DNA of 64,000 nt, taken from NCBI GenBank assembly GCA_910576125.1, contig CAJTHM010000008.1, positions 62,001 to 126,000 on the forward strand. The letters are read 5' to 3'. This document shows, in pieces, positions 17,403 to 26,000 of the stretch. Source of the stretch: Lachnospiraceae bacterium. GTDB lineage: Bacteria; Bacillota; Clostridia; Lachnospirales; Lachnospiraceae. The notes beneath the pieces were generated by a model. That model saw only the letters and a program-made list of their open reading frames with translations, did not search any database and had not been told where the DNA came from. The first letter of the stretch is position 1. Every line of letters starts with the position of its first letter. Made by a program: the position numbers and the translations under genes.

Positions 17403-17588
17403 ATGAGGGAAAATTACAACGGATATGAACTGAGTACGGCATGGGATGATGGGGCACTTGGGTTTGGGTTCCGCATCCACGACAAAAACGGCGCGGAGGT
17501 TTCCAGCAGTGTTGACCCATATTTTTATGAGGAGAACGCGCTGATCGCGGCGAGGGCTGCGGCGGACGCGCTTCCGGGGCAGGGATGA
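17403..17588 (+). CDS. hypothetical phage protein, 61 aa
   Basis: AAGGAGG at 17388-17394 positions the ATG at 17403. The pattern WDDGALGFGFRIHDKNGAEV ... YFYEENALIAARAAADAL looks like one small alpha/beta unit. Soluble; no recognised family. Likely cotranscribed with the preceding gene. Confidence 0.6.
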   Translation: MRENYNGYELSTAWDDGALGFGFRIHDKNGAEVSSSVDPYFYEENALIAARAAADALPGQG

Positions 17589-17611
17589 GAGCCCCTGCCC
17601 CGGAGCTGGGC

Positions 17612-17706
17612 ATAGTGGCACGTTTCACCCTTATTTTTTGTGCAGAGTACGGCTTGCTATTTTTGGGGAAAAGAGTGATGAATAGGATACCCTGAAAAGG
17701 AAAGGA
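17612..17706 (+). repeat. degenerate leader element, possible copy 4
   Basis: AAGAGTGATGAATAGGATACC...GAAAAGGAAA at 17670-17704 resembles CAGAGTGATTAATGTAATACCGAAAGGGAAA of copy 1, and it again leads into a ribosome site (AAAGGAG). Similarity outside this core is weak, so it is a tentative member. Confidence 0.4.
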
Positions 17707-17717
17707 GAGAGGAATAT

Positions 17718-18062
17718 ATGGATAATGCAAGGGTAAAAGCGGTCACGGAAGCGGCGGCAGAGGTGTATGGACTTGGTGTGGATCACAGCGCCATGCTGCT
17801 CCGCGGGGCGGTCATGAGCATGTATCTTGGGAACAGGATCACAAGGGATGAACTGGACTGGTCGGAGGCCATGCAGGCGCAGGCAAGGGAGACGGCAGAG
17901 CGGATTCCGCTTGCCGAAGTGACAGGGCAGCTTGCCGATGAGACGGTGCTTTGGCTGAGGCAGGGTGCGGAAAAGGTGCCGGAGCCTTTCGGCACGGTCA
18001 TCCAGCAGGCAGCGGAATTCCTGCACGACTACTGGTCGGAGATCATTCCGGCTGAAATTTAG
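17718..18062 (+). CDS. hypothetical phage protein, 114 aa
   Basis: Good ribosome site (AAAGGAGAG). The protein is mostly helical and acidic (VKAVTEAAAEVYGLGV, AMQAQARETAERIPLAEVTGQLADETVLWLRQGAEKV). No family recognised. A long hairpin follows directly after the stop, so it is the last gene of the small-protein block. Confidence 0.6.
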   Translation: MDNARVKAVTEAAAEVYGLGVDHSAMLLRGAVMSMYLGNRITRDELDWSEAMQAQARETAERIPLAEVTGQLADETVLWLRQGAEKVPEPFGTVIQQAAEFLHDYWSEIIPAEI

Positions 18063-18077
18063 GACTGGAAAACACAT

Positions 18078-18124
18078 ACATAGCAGTGGGAAAGGGTTCC
18101 TCTGGGAGCCCTTTTCTGCTATGT
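18078..18124 (+). terminator. long stem-loop after the small-gene block
   Basis: ACATAGCAG (18078-18086) pairs perfectly with CTGCTATGT (18116-18124), and AAAGGG (18091-18096) with CCCTTT (18109-18114) inside it, giving an extended stem. No clean T run follows, so it may be an RNA-processing or partial termination structure rather than a strong terminator. Confidence 0.6.
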
Positions 18125-18212
18125 AAATTTAGGGAAAGAGGCAGGTGCAGAGCGGAAGGAAGCCGAAGCCGGAAAAAAGTGTCCCGCTGTCCGGCATGGA
18201 TGGAGTGGGGCT

Positions 18213-18244
18213 AGAAAGCTTTGCGTCTTGTACTGATAGCTTTC
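18213..18244 (+). repeat. short inverted repeat upstream of terL
   Basis: AGAAAGCT and AGCTTTCT flank about 16 bases in the otherwise empty gap 18125-18283 before the large terminase. Possibly a weak hairpin; nothing else is seen in this gap. Confidence 0.35.
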
Positions 18245-18283
18245 TGCGGGCTATTTTATGCCATCTTTGGGGAGGTGATGACG

Positions 18284-19891
18284 GTGGCAATGCGGAAACT
18301 GAAAAAATACAGGCCAACGAAATTCAAGGCGAAGGACAGCCGCTATGATAAAGATGCCGCCGATTTTGCCGTGATGTTCATCGAGAGCCTCTGCCATACC
18401 AAGGGGACATGGGCGGGGAAGCCTTTTGAACTGATCGACTGGCAGGAGCAGATCATCCGTGATATTTTCGGCACGTTAAAGCCCAACGGCTACCGCCAGT
18501 TCAACACGGCCTATGTGGAGATTCCGAAGAAGCAGGGAAAGTCGGAGCTTGCCGCCGCTGTGGCGCTGCTCCTGACCTGCGGGGACGGGGAGGAGCGGGC
18601 GGAAGTGTACGGGTGTGCTGCCGACCGGCAGCAGGCCACCATCGTCTTTGACGTGGCGGCGGACATGGTGCGGATGTGTCCTGCCCTTTCCAAGCGGGTG
18701 AAGATACTTTCCTCACAGAAGAGGATCATCTACACGCCTACAAATTCCTTCTACCAGGTACTTTCGGCGGAGGCGTATTCCAAGCACGGCTTCAACATCC
18801 ACGGCGTGGTGTTTGACGAGCTGCACACGCAGCCGAACCGGAAACTGTTTGATGTCATGACCAAGGGCTCCGGGGATGCCAGGATGCAGCCGCTGTATTT
18901 CCTCATCACCACGGCGGGGACAGACACCCATTCCATCTGCTATGAGACGCATCAGAAGGCAAAGGACATATTGGAGGGCAGGAAGATTGACCCTACATTT
19001 TACCCGGTAATCTTTGGGGCGGATGAGGCAGACGACTGGACGGATCCCAAGGTGTGGAAGAAGGCGAATCCGTCCCTAAACATCACAGTGGGGATTGATA
19101 AGGTGGAGGCCGCCTGCGAATCAGCGAAACAGAATCCGGGGGAGGAGAACAGTTTCCGGCAGCTCCGTTTAAACCAGTGGGTGAAACAGGCGGTGCGGTG
19201 GATGCCCATGGATAAATGGGATGCCTGTGCTTTCCCTGTTTCGGAGGATGCCCTGGAAGGGCGAGTCTGCTACGGCGGGCTGGACTTATCTTCCACCACG
19301 GACATCACGGCGTTCGTGCTGGTGTTCCCGCCGATGGACGAGGAGGACAAATACTGCATCCTGCCGTATTTCTGGGTGCCAGCGGAAACGCTGGAGCTGC
19401 GTGTGCGGCGCGACCATGTCCCCTACGATGTGTGGGAGCGGCAGGGGAAGCTGATGACCACGGAAGGGAACGTGGTGCATTACGGCTATATTGAGAAATA
19501 CATCGAGCGGCTTGGGGAGCGGTTTAACATCCGGGAGATCGCCTTCGACCGGTGGGGAGCGGTGCAGATGGTGCAGAACCTTGAGGGCATGGGCTTCACG
19601 GTGGTCCCGTTCGGCCAGGGCTTCAAGGATATGTCCCCGCCCACCAAAGAGCTGATGAAGCTGGTGCTGGAGCAGATGGTCGCCCACGGCGGGCATCCGG
19701 TCCTGCGGTGGATGATGGACAACATCTTCATCCGCACCGACCCTGCAGGGAATATAAAGGCGGATAAGGAGAAGTCCACGGAGAAGATTGACGGTGCTGT
19801 GGCCGCCATCATGGGGCTTGACCGGGCAATCCGCTGTGGGAATGAAACCTCAGAGAGCGTCTATGATTCCCGCGGTTTGTTGGTATTTTAA
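18284..19891 (+). CDS. terminase large subunit
   Basis: 535 residues from GTG 18284, eight bases after GGAGG (18271-18275); ATG 18278 is too close to that site. The ATPase part shows a Walker A-like EIPKKQGKSE and Walker B HGVVFDELH. The nuclease part begins at YGGLDLSSTTDITAF. This is the HK97/phiE125-type (Terminase_1) family. It cuts and pumps DNA into the prohead through the portal encoded next. Confidence 0.95.
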   Translation: MAMRKLKKYRPTKFKAKDSRYDKDAADFAVMFIESLCHTKGTWAGKPFELIDWQEQIIRDIFGTLKPNGYRQFNTAYVEIPKKQGKSELAAAVALLLTCGDGEERAEVYGCAADRQQATIVFDVAADMVRMCPALSKRVKILSSQKRIIYTPTNSFYQVLSAEAYSKHGFNIHGVVFDELHTQPNRKLFDVMTKGSGDARMQPLYFLITTAGTDTHSICYETHQKAKDILEGRKIDPTFYPVIFGADEADDWTDPKVWKKANPSLNITVGIDKVEAACESAKQNPGEENSFRQLRLNQWVKQAVRWMPMDKWDACAFPVSEDALEGRVCYGGLDLSSTTDITAFVLVFPPMDEEDKYCILPYFWVPAETLELRVRRDHVPYDVWERQGKLMTTEGNVVHYGYIEKYIERLGERFNIREIAFDRWGAVQMVQNLEGMGFTVVPFGQGFKDMSPPTKELMKLVLEQMVAHGGHPVLRWMMDNIFIRTDPAGNIKADKEKSTEKIDGAVAAIMGLDRAIRCGNETSESVYDSRGLLVF

Positions 19892-19986
19892 CATTTTACA
19901 GGGTTGTGTGCGGAATCCTTAGTGGTTCCTTGTATGGCTATTTTTCCCGCATTCCTTTATGCTGTCTGGCGAAGGAGGTGGAATGG

Positions 19987-20286
19987 ATGGATGAGAAGGA
20001 TTTCCTTGAGATCATCCTGTCGGAACGGATGGGGATGCATTATGACAGGTTCAAAAAGGACTGTCCCCCTACGGAGGAACAGGCAGCGGAAGCAGAGAAA
20101 GCAGACCAGGCACATGAGACACTGTTCAGCCAGCTCACGCCGGAGCAGAGGGAACTGCTGGAAGCGTATGAGGACGGCGCAAATTCGAATGTTACAAGGG
20201 AAAACGAATATTACTACCGTGCAGGGTTCCAGGACGGGGTGAGCCTTGACAGGCTGATAAAGCAGATCAGGGAAAATAACAAATAA
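19987..20286 (+). CDS. hypothetical phage protein, 99 aa (possibly DUF6809-like)
   Basis: ATG 19987 is seven bases after GGAGG (19975-19979). The sequence reads as charged helices, with LTPEQRELLEAYEDG in the middle and YYYRAGFQDGVSLDRLIKQI at the end; the latter pattern resembles DUF6809 proteins, but the match is from memory. It lies between terminase and portal, so a minor packaging or regulatory role is possible. Confidence 0.6.
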   Translation: MDEKDFLEIILSERMGMHYDRFKKDCPPTEEQAAEAEKADQAHETLFSQLTPEQRELLEAYEDGANSNVTRENEYYYRAGFQDGVSLDRLIKQIRENNK

Positions 20287-20308
20287 ACAAAAGGCAGGGA
20301 TTAAGACG

Positions 20309-20328
20309 GGCATCGCCATGGCGGTGCC
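20309..20328 (+). terminator. hairpin between terL block and portal gene
   Basis: GGCATCGC (20309-20316) pairs with GCGGTGCC (20321-20328), including one G.T, followed by CTTTCTGC. The T run is weak, so attenuation between packaging and head genes is possible but uncertain. Confidence 0.4.
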
Positions 20329-20366
20329 TTTCTGCTGTCCGGCTTTCGGAAAGGAGCGTGGTTCTT

Positions 20367-21722
20367 ATGGGATTGTTAAGCGGGCTGTTCAGGGCGAGGG
20401 ATGCACCCACGAACCGCACGTCAGGCAGTGCCTACAGCTTTTTTATGGGCGGCAGCACCAGCGGCAAGCGTGTCAATGAGCGTTCCTCCATGCAGATGAC
20501 GGCGGTGTACTCCTGCGTCCGTATCCTTTCAGAAGCGGTGGCAGGGCTGCCGCTGCATTTTTACAGATATACGGATAACGGCGGGAAGGAGAAAGCGGCA
20601 GACCACCCGCTGTATTTTCTGCTGCATGACGAGCCGAACCCGGAGATGACTTCCTTCGTGTTCCGGGAAACGCTGATGACGCACCTGCTTTTGTGGGGGA
20701 ACGCCTACTCGCAGATCATCCGCAACGGCAAGGGGGAGGTCATCGCACTGTACCCGCTGATGCCGGACAGGATGAATGTGGAGCGGGATTCAAAGGGGCA
20801 GCTTTATTACGAATACACGGTGGGCATGGATGACGCACCCACGGTAAAGGGAAGCACAGTCGTCCTGCCTCCAACGGAGGTGCTACACATCCCCGGACTC
20901 GGCTTTGACGGGCTGGTTGGCTATTCTCCCATTGCCATGGCAAAGAACGCCATCGGCATGGCGATTGCCTGCGAGGAATACGGGGCGAAGTTCTTCGCCA
21001 ACGGCGCACAGCCAAGCGGCGTGCTGGAGCATCCGGGGACGCTGAAAGACCCGTCAAGGGTGCGGGAGAGCTGGCAGTCCACCTTCGGCGGCAGCCACAA
21101 TGCCAACAAGGTGGCAGTTTTGGAGGAGGGGATGAAATACACTCCGATTTCCATTTCCCCGGAACAGGCGCAGTTTCTGGAAACGAGGAAGTTCCAGATC
21201 AATGAGATAGCGAGGATTTTCCGTGTGCCTCCGCACATGGTGGGCGACCTGGAAAAGAGCAGCTTCTCCAATATCGAGCAGCAGAGCCTTGAGTTTGTGA
21301 AATACACCCTCGATCCGTGGGTGTCGAGGTGGGAGCAGTCCATGGCGCGGTCACTGCTTACTGCGGAAGAGAAAAAGAAATATTTCGTGAAGTTCAACGT
21401 GGACGGCCTGCTCCGGGGCGACTATCAGAGCCGCATGAACGGGTACGCCGTGGGGCGGCAGAACGGGTGGATGTCCGCAAACGACATCCGGGAGCTGGAG
21501 AACCTTGACCGCATCCCGGAAGAATTGGGCGGTGACTTATATCTTATCAACGGGAATATGATGCCGCTTTCGATGTCAGGGGCGGCGTACCAGAAAGGGA
21601 AGGAGGAATCCGATGAAAACGAAGAAGTTCTGGAACTGGAGGAAGGTGAAGAACCAGGAGCCGGAAGTGACAGAGAGGATACTGGAGCTGAACGGCACCA
21701 TCGCAGAGGAAAGCTGGTTTGA
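20367..21722 (+). CDS. HK97-type portal protein
   Basis: 451 residues from ATG 20367 (AAGGAG ten bases upstream). Typical portal features are SSMQMTAVYSCVRILSEAVAGLPLHFY near the start, HDEPNPEMTSFVFRETLMTHLLLWGNAY, and the crown-region FQINEIARIFRVPPHMVGD. The final ~40 residues are a charged, acidic tail read through the overlap with the protease gene. It forms the dodecameric ring at the head vertex that the terminase docks on. Confidence 0.95.
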   Translation: MGLLSGLFRARDAPTNRTSGSAYSFFMGGSTSGKRVNERSSMQMTAVYSCVRILSEAVAGLPLHFYRYTDNGGKEKAADHPLYFLLHDEPNPEMTSFVFRETLMTHLLLWGNAYSQIIRNGKGEVIALYPLMPDRMNVERDSKGQLYYEYTVGMDDAPTVKGSTVVLPPTEVLHIPGLGFDGLVGYSPIAMAKNAIGMAIACEEYGAKFFANGAQPSGVLEHPGTLKDPSRVRESWQSTFGGSHNANKVAVLEEGMKYTPISISPEQAQFLETRKFQINEIARIFRVPPHMVGDLEKSSFSNIEQQSLEFVKYTLDPWVSRWEQSMARSLLTAEEKKKYFVKFNVDGLLRGDYQSRMNGYAVGRQNGWMSANDIRELENLDRIPEELGGDLYLINGNMMPLSMSGAAYQKGKEESDENEEVLELEEGEEPGAGSDREDTGAERHHRRGKLV

Positions 21723-22443
21723 CGATGACATCACGCCGCAGCTTTTCAAGGATGAGCTAAACAGCGGCACGGGCGACATCATCGTGTGGATCAATTCACC
21801 GGGTGGCGACTGTGTGGCAGCAGCACAGATTTACAATATGCTCTCCAACTACAAGGGCAAGGTGACTGTAAAAATAGACGGCATCGCCGCAAGCGCCGCC
21901 AGTGTGATCGCCATGGCGGGCGATACCGTCCTGGTATCCCCGGTTTCCATGCTGATGATCCACAATCCCGCCACCATCGCCTGGGGCGACCATGCTGAGA
22001 TGCAGAAGGCTATCGATATGCTCTCCGAAGTGAAGGAGTCCATCATCAACGCCTATGTGCTAAAGACGGGGCTTTCCCGTCCGAAGCTGTCGCACCTTAT
22101 GGACGCGGAAACGTGGATGGACGCAAACAAGGCGGTGGAGCTTGGCTTTGCGGATGAAATTATGGCGCGGGCAAAGGGGGAGCCGGAAAAGGAGCCGGAG
22201 GAAGGCGAGGGGGATACGGACGGGGAGGAAGAGGAGGAAAAGAAGCTCCCGCCTCCCACAGGTTCCATGCTGTATTCCCGCAGGGCGGTCACCAATGCCC
22301 TGCTGAATAAGATGGCCGCCAGGTATGGCGGGGGAAAACCGAAGGCAGATATCCAGGCGCAGGCACAAATCCCTGCTGCGGATACAGAAACCGGCCGTTC
22401 CGTGGACGCACTCATGGAGCGGCTTAATTTATTGAAACAATAA
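21613..22443 (+). CDS. ClpP-like phage head maturation protease
   Basis: 276 residues, overlapping the portal gene by 110 bases in another frame; GGAGG lies just upstream of the ATG. INSPGGDCVAAAQIYNML, GIAASAASVIAMAG (catalytic serine) and MLMIHNPA (catalytic histidine) identify the ClpP/SppA-type fold used by many Firmicutes phages instead of U35. The C-terminal ~80 residues are an acidic then polar tail that may act as scaffold. It cleaves the capsid delta domain encoded next. Confidence 0.93.
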   Translation: MKTKKFWNWRKVKNQEPEVTERILELNGTIAEESWFDDDITPQLFKDELNSGTGDIIVWINSPGGDCVAAAQIYNMLSNYKGKVTVKIDGIAASAASVIAMAGDTVLVSPVSMLMIHNPATIAWGDHAEMQKAIDMLSEVKESIINAYVLKTGLSRPKLSHLMDAETWMDANKAVELGFADEIMARAKGEPEKEPEEGEGDTDGEEEEEKKLPPPTGSMLYSRRAVTNALLNKMAARYGGGKPKADIQAQAQIPAADTETGRSVDALMERLNLLKQ

Positions 22444-22459
22444 GAAGGAGGATTTCATT

Positions 22460-23677
22460 ATGACGATTCTGGAACTGCGCGAGAAACGCGCAAAGGCATG
22501 GGAGGCGGCAAAGGCATTCCTGGATTCCCACAGGAAGGAGAACGGCGTCCTTTCCGCGGAGGATGACGCCGCATACACGAAGATGGAGCAGGAGATCACC
22601 GACCTTGGGAAGGAGATCGCAAGGCTGGAGCGGCAGGAGGCGCTTGACGCGGAGCTGAACCGCCCGGTGAACAAGCCCCTCACGGGGAAGCCGGGCGGAA
22701 GGGCGGATGCAGACGGGGAGGATAAGACCGGTCGCGCTTCTGACGATTACCGGAAGAACTTCTGGAACGCCATGCGCTCCAAGGCGCCGATGCCTGCGGT
22801 CACTAACGCCCTGCAGATCGGCACGGATTCCGAGGGCGGCTACCTTGTGCCGGATGAATATGAAAGGACACTGGTGGAGGCTCTGGAGGAGGAGAACATC
22901 TTCCGGCAGATGGCGAAGGTCATTAAGACCTCCAGCGGCGACCGCAAAATCCCCGTTGTGGCTTCCAAAGGCACGGCGTCCTGGATTGACGAGGAGGGCG
23001 CGTTCCCGGAGAGCGACGACTCCTTCGGGCAGGTTTCCATCGGGGCGTATAAGCTCGGCACCATGATCAAGGTTTCCGAGGAGCTGTTGAACGACAGCGT
23101 CTTTGACCTGCAGTCCTATATCTCCCGCGAGTTTGCCCGCCGCATCGGGGCGAAGGAAGAGGAGGCGTTCTTCACGGGGGACGGCAAGGGCAAGCCGTTA
23201 GGGGTGCTTGCGGCCACGGGTGGCGCGGAAACGGGCGTGACCGCCGCGTCTGCAACGGCAGTGACGGCGGATGAGCTGATGGATTTATATTATTCGCTGA
23301 AATCCCCGTACCGCAAGAAATCCGTGTGGGTGTTAAATGACTCCACCATCAAGGCCATCCGCAAGCTGAAGGACAATAACGGGCAGTATTTATGGCAGCC
23401 TTCTTTGGTGGCAGGAACGCCGGACATGATCTTAGGCCGCCCCATTAAGACCTCTGCGTATATGCCGGCCATTGCCGCGGGCGCAAAGACCATCGCTTTC
23501 GGTGATTTCAGCTACTATTGGATTGCCGACAGGCAGGGACGCAGCTTCAAGCGCCTGAATGAGCTATTCGCAGCCACCGGGCAGGTGGGATTCCTCGCTT
23601 CGCAGCGTGTGGACGGGAAGATGATACTTGCGGAAGCAGTGAAGGTGCTGGTGCAGAAAGCGGCATCCGCTGGCTAA
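22460..23677 (+). CDS. HK97-fold major capsid protein
   Basis: 405 residues. Residues 1-~110 are a charged coiled-coil delta/scaffold domain (LREKRAKAWEAAKAFLDSHRKENG ...). The mature capsid starts about where TNALQIGTDSEGGYLVPDEYE appears. Then come the E-loop and P-domain segments (EDIFRQMAKV-type, ISREFARRIGAKEEEAFFTGDGKGKPLG). Cleavage by the neighbouring ClpP-like protease is expected. Confidence 0.95.
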   Translation: MTILELREKRAKAWEAAKAFLDSHRKENGVLSAEDDAAYTKMEQEITDLGKEIARLERQEALDAELNRPVNKPLTGKPGGRADADGEDKTGRASDDYRKNFWNAMRSKAPMPAVTNALQIGTDSEGGYLVPDEYERTLVEALEEENIFRQMAKVIKTSSGDRKIPVVASKGTASWIDEEGAFPESDDSFGQVSIGAYKLGTMIKVSEELLNDSVFDLQSYISREFARRIGAKEEEAFFTGDGKGKPLGVLAATGGAETGVTAASATAVTADELMDLYYSLKSPYRKKSVWVLNDSTIKAIRKLKDNNGQYLWQPSLVAGTPDMILGRPIKTSAYMPAIAAGAKTIAFGDFSYYWIADRQGRSFKRLNELFAATGQVGFLASQRVDGKMILAEAVKVLVQKAASAG

Positions 23678-23695
23678 TGGAAGGAGGCAGCGGGC

Positions 23696-23971
23696 ATGGT
23701 GGTGACGCTGGAAGAAATGAAAAATTATCTCCGTGTGGATTACGATGACGATGATGCCCTGATTGAAAGCATCATCCGGGCATCGGAAAAAATCTGCATG
23801 GACGTGGCGCGGATGGATGACTCAGGGGAGTTTGCGGCAGTGGAAAACGCAGAGATAGCCGTGCAGTATACGGCCGCCTATCTGTATGAACACCGGGAGG
23901 AAGCCGACCACCATGCCCTCACGCTCACCCTGCGGGCGCTCCTTTCCGGCAGCCGGAAGGAGGCGTTCTGA
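23696..23971 (+). CDS. head-tail connector protein (gp6-like)
   Basis: 91 residues. VTLEEMKNYLRVDYDDDDALIESIIRASEKICMD is the typical opening of HK97 gp6/phi11 gp-type connectors, followed by the helix AVQYTAAYLYEHREEADHH. It extends the portal ring during head completion. The stop and next start overlap by one base. Confidence 0.88.
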   Translation: MVVTLEEMKNYLRVDYDDDDALIESIIRASEKICMDVARMDDSGEFAAVENAEIAVQYTAAYLYEHREEADHHALTLTLRALLSGSRKEAF

Positions 23972-24312
23972 TGGAGGTTTCCCTTTTGAATGTCCGCATC
24001 ACCTTCCAGAAGAATGCCGTGGCGGTGGACGGCATCGGCAACCACAAAAATACATGGACGGATTATTATTCCTGCCATGCCACGGCAGGCGGCGAGGCGG
24101 GGAAGCAGACCAGTGAAGCAGATGTGGCTGCCACAGTAGTGGATGAATCGGATATTTCCTTCACGGTAAGGTACTGTAAAAAGGCATCCGTGATCGATTC
24201 CACGGGATACCGCGTGGTGTTTGGCGGCGGGATTTACGACATCCTCGCCGTTGACCACATGAACTATAAAAAGAAATGCATCAAATTCAAGTGCAGGAAA
24301 GCGAGGCGGTGA
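23971..24312 (+). CDS. head-tail adaptor / head closure protein (SPP1 gp16-like)
   Basis: 113 residues. The beta-rich sequence with TWTDYYSCHATAGGEAGKQT, then VVDESDISFTVRYCKKASVIDSTGYRVVFGGGIYDILAVDHM, matches the phage head-tail joining family (a small SH3-like barrel). It is placed where head-closure genes sit, between the connector and the HK97 gp10-like gene. Confidence 0.85.
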   Translation: MEVSLLNVRITFQKNAVAVDGIGNHKNTWTDYYSCHATAGGEAGKQTSEADVAATVVDESDISFTVRYCKKASVIDSTGYRVVFGGGIYDILAVDHMNYKKKCIKFKCRKARR

Positions 24313-24314
24313 GG

Positions 24315-24698
24315 ATGGCTGGAAAAAGGGTGGGCATTGACAGCTTTGCGGCCGTGCTGGAGCAGTCGCTCTCGGATTACGGGATATCCACGGCGGCAAA
24401 TGTGAAGGCCGCAGTCACGAAGGCGGGGGAGACCGTAAAAGGGCAGATACAGTCCACGGCGCCGAGGGATACGGGGCGGTATGCAAAAAGCTGGTCTGCG
24501 GACACCGTGAAGGAGACGGCATCCTCCAAGGCGGTGGTGGTGCATTCAAAGAAGCAGTACCGGCTGACGCACCTGCTGGAGTTCGGCCACGCAAAGCGGG
24601 GCGGCGGCAGGACGAAAGCACAGCCCCATATTGCGCCGGCGGAGAAAGCAGGGTTTGACCTGCTCCTGTCCGAGGTGGAAAAGGGGGTGAAGGGATGA
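24315..24698 (+). CDS. HK97 gp10-like tail-completion protein
   Basis: 127 residues from ATG 24315, two bases after the previous stop. VKAAVTKAGETVKGQIQSTAPRDTGRYAKSW and LLEFGHAKRGGGRTKAQPHIAPAEKAG are the HK97-gp10 family signature. The product links head connector and tail tube during assembly. The stop overlaps the next ATG by four bases. Confidence 0.92.
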   Translation: MAGKRVGIDSFAAVLEQSLSDYGISTAANVKAAVTKAGETVKGQIQSTAPRDTGRYAKSWSADTVKETASSKAVVVHSKKQYRLTHLLEFGHAKRGGGRTKAQPHIAPAEKAGFDLLLSEVEKGVKG

Positions 24699-25012
24699 CG
24701 CACGGGGAAGTCATGGCAATGGTGGAAGAGATGGGGCTGCCTTATGCCTATCACCATTTTGCGGAAGGGGAATCCCCGGAGCCGCCCTTCCTTGTATTTT
24801 TATATCCGGAGGCTGACAATTTTTCGGCTGACGGCATCGTGTATTTCAGGATCAACAGGCTCCACATAGAGCTTTACACGGATTTGAAGAATCCGGATCT
24901 GGAAGAGTCCATAGAAGCAGTCCTGCTCAAATATGGCATCTTTTACGGGAAATCGGAAACATGGATAGAATCGGAAAAACTGTATGAAGTTTTGTATGGA
25001 ATGGAGGTATGA
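24695..25012 (+). CDS. tail terminator/completion-like protein
   Basis: 105 residues with ATGA coupling to the gp10-like gene. The pattern YPEADNFSADGIVYFRINRLHIELYTDLKNPDLEESIEAVLLKYG resembles the small tail-completion proteins (gpU-like) that cap siphophage tails. Assigned mainly by position between gp10 and the major tail protein. Confidence 0.75.
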   Translation: MTHGEVMAMVEEMGLPYAYHHFAEGESPEPPFLVFLYPEADNFSADGIVYFRINRLHIELYTDLKNPDLEESIEAVLLKYGIFYGKSETWIESEKLYEVLYGMEV

Positions 25013-25013
25013 C

Positions 25014-25607
25014 ATGAAGAACAACAAAGTGAAATTCAATATCTGCAACTGCCATTACGCATTGCAGAAGGCGCAGGAGAACGGGGAGATGGCATTTGAA
25101 AACCCCGTGGCAATGCCCGGAGCGGTATCCCTCTCCCTGGACCCCAACGGTGAGCCGGAGTCTTTTTATGCGGACGGCATCGAGTATTACATCATAGCCA
25201 ACAACATGGGCTATGACGGCGACCTGGAACTGGCGCTGATCCCGGAGAGCTTCCGCACGGACGTGCTGAAGGAGGAAGCGGACAGCAATGAAGTATTGGT
25301 GGAGAACGCCCATTCCGAGACGGCGGCCTTTGCGCTGCTCTTTGAGTTTGACGGAGATATCCGCAAGATACGCCATGTGCTGTATAACTGTTCCGCAAGC
25401 CGTCCCAAGATCGAGGGCAAGACCAATGAGGAGAGCCGGGAGGTGCAGACGGAGACGCTGTCCATCAAGGCGCGCCCGCTGGCAAACGGCTATGTGAAAG
25501 CCAAGACAGGGAACAAGACATCTGCGGAGACCTATGCAAACTGGTATAAATCCGTATATCTGCCGGAACCCAAAGCGGTGGATGCGGACATGGAAGGACA
25601 GGGATAA
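25014..25607 (+). CDS. major tail tube protein (phi13 family)
   Basis: 197 residues from ATG 25014 with GGAGGT upstream. NKVKFNICNCHYA, a central beta-rich body (GIEYYIIANNMGYDGDLELALIP), and VQTETLSIKARPLANGYVKAKTG match the phi13-type major tail protein. It polymerises around the tape measure to form the tail tube. Confidence 0.9.
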   Translation: MKNNKVKFNICNCHYALQKAQENGEMAFENPVAMPGAVSLSLDPNGEPESFYADGIEYYIIANNMGYDGDLELALIPESFRTDVLKEEADSNEVLVENAHSETAAFALLFEFDGDIRKIRHVLYNCSASRPKIEGKTNEESREVQTETLSIKARPLANGYVKAKTGNKTSAETYANWYKSVYLPEPKAVDADMEGQG

Positions 25608-25622
25608 GGAGGCTGAAAAGAT

Positions 25623-26000
25623 ATGAGCATAGTCAGAAAAATAGAAATAGACGGGCAGGATGTGTTGTTCAAGGCATCGGCGGCAATCCCGCGCATCTAC
25701 AGGCTGAAATTCCAGAGGGACATCTATAAGGATTTGCGAGTCCTGGAGAAAAGTATCGGTGAGGGGGATGAGGAAAACTCCAACCTCGATTTATTCTCGC
25801 TTGAAATGTTCGAGAATATCGCCTATACGATGGCGAAGCACGCCGACCCACAGATACCGAATGAAGTGGATGAATGGCTGGACAGCTTCAACACTTTTTC
25901 CATCTACCAGGTCCTTCCGCAATTGATAGAACTGTGGGGGCTGAATGTAAAGACGGATGTGGAGGCTAAAAAAAACTTCGCCCAACTGAGCGGGAAATGA
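25623..26000 (+). CDS. tail assembly chaperone, zero-frame product (gpG-like)
   Basis: 125 residues. It lies between the tail tube and tape measure genes, where siphophage tail chaperones are encoded. The body ends VKTDVEAKKNFAQLSGK; the codons AAA-AAC near the end are part of a slippery heptamer. The protein is thought to coat the tape measure during tail assembly. Confidence 0.85.
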   Translation: MSIVRKIEIDGQDVLFKASAAIPRIYRLKFQRDIYKDLRVLEKSIGEGDEENSNLDLFSLEMFENIAYTMAKHADPQIPNEVDEWLDSFNTFSIYQVLPQLIELWGLNVKTDVEAKKNFAQLSGK

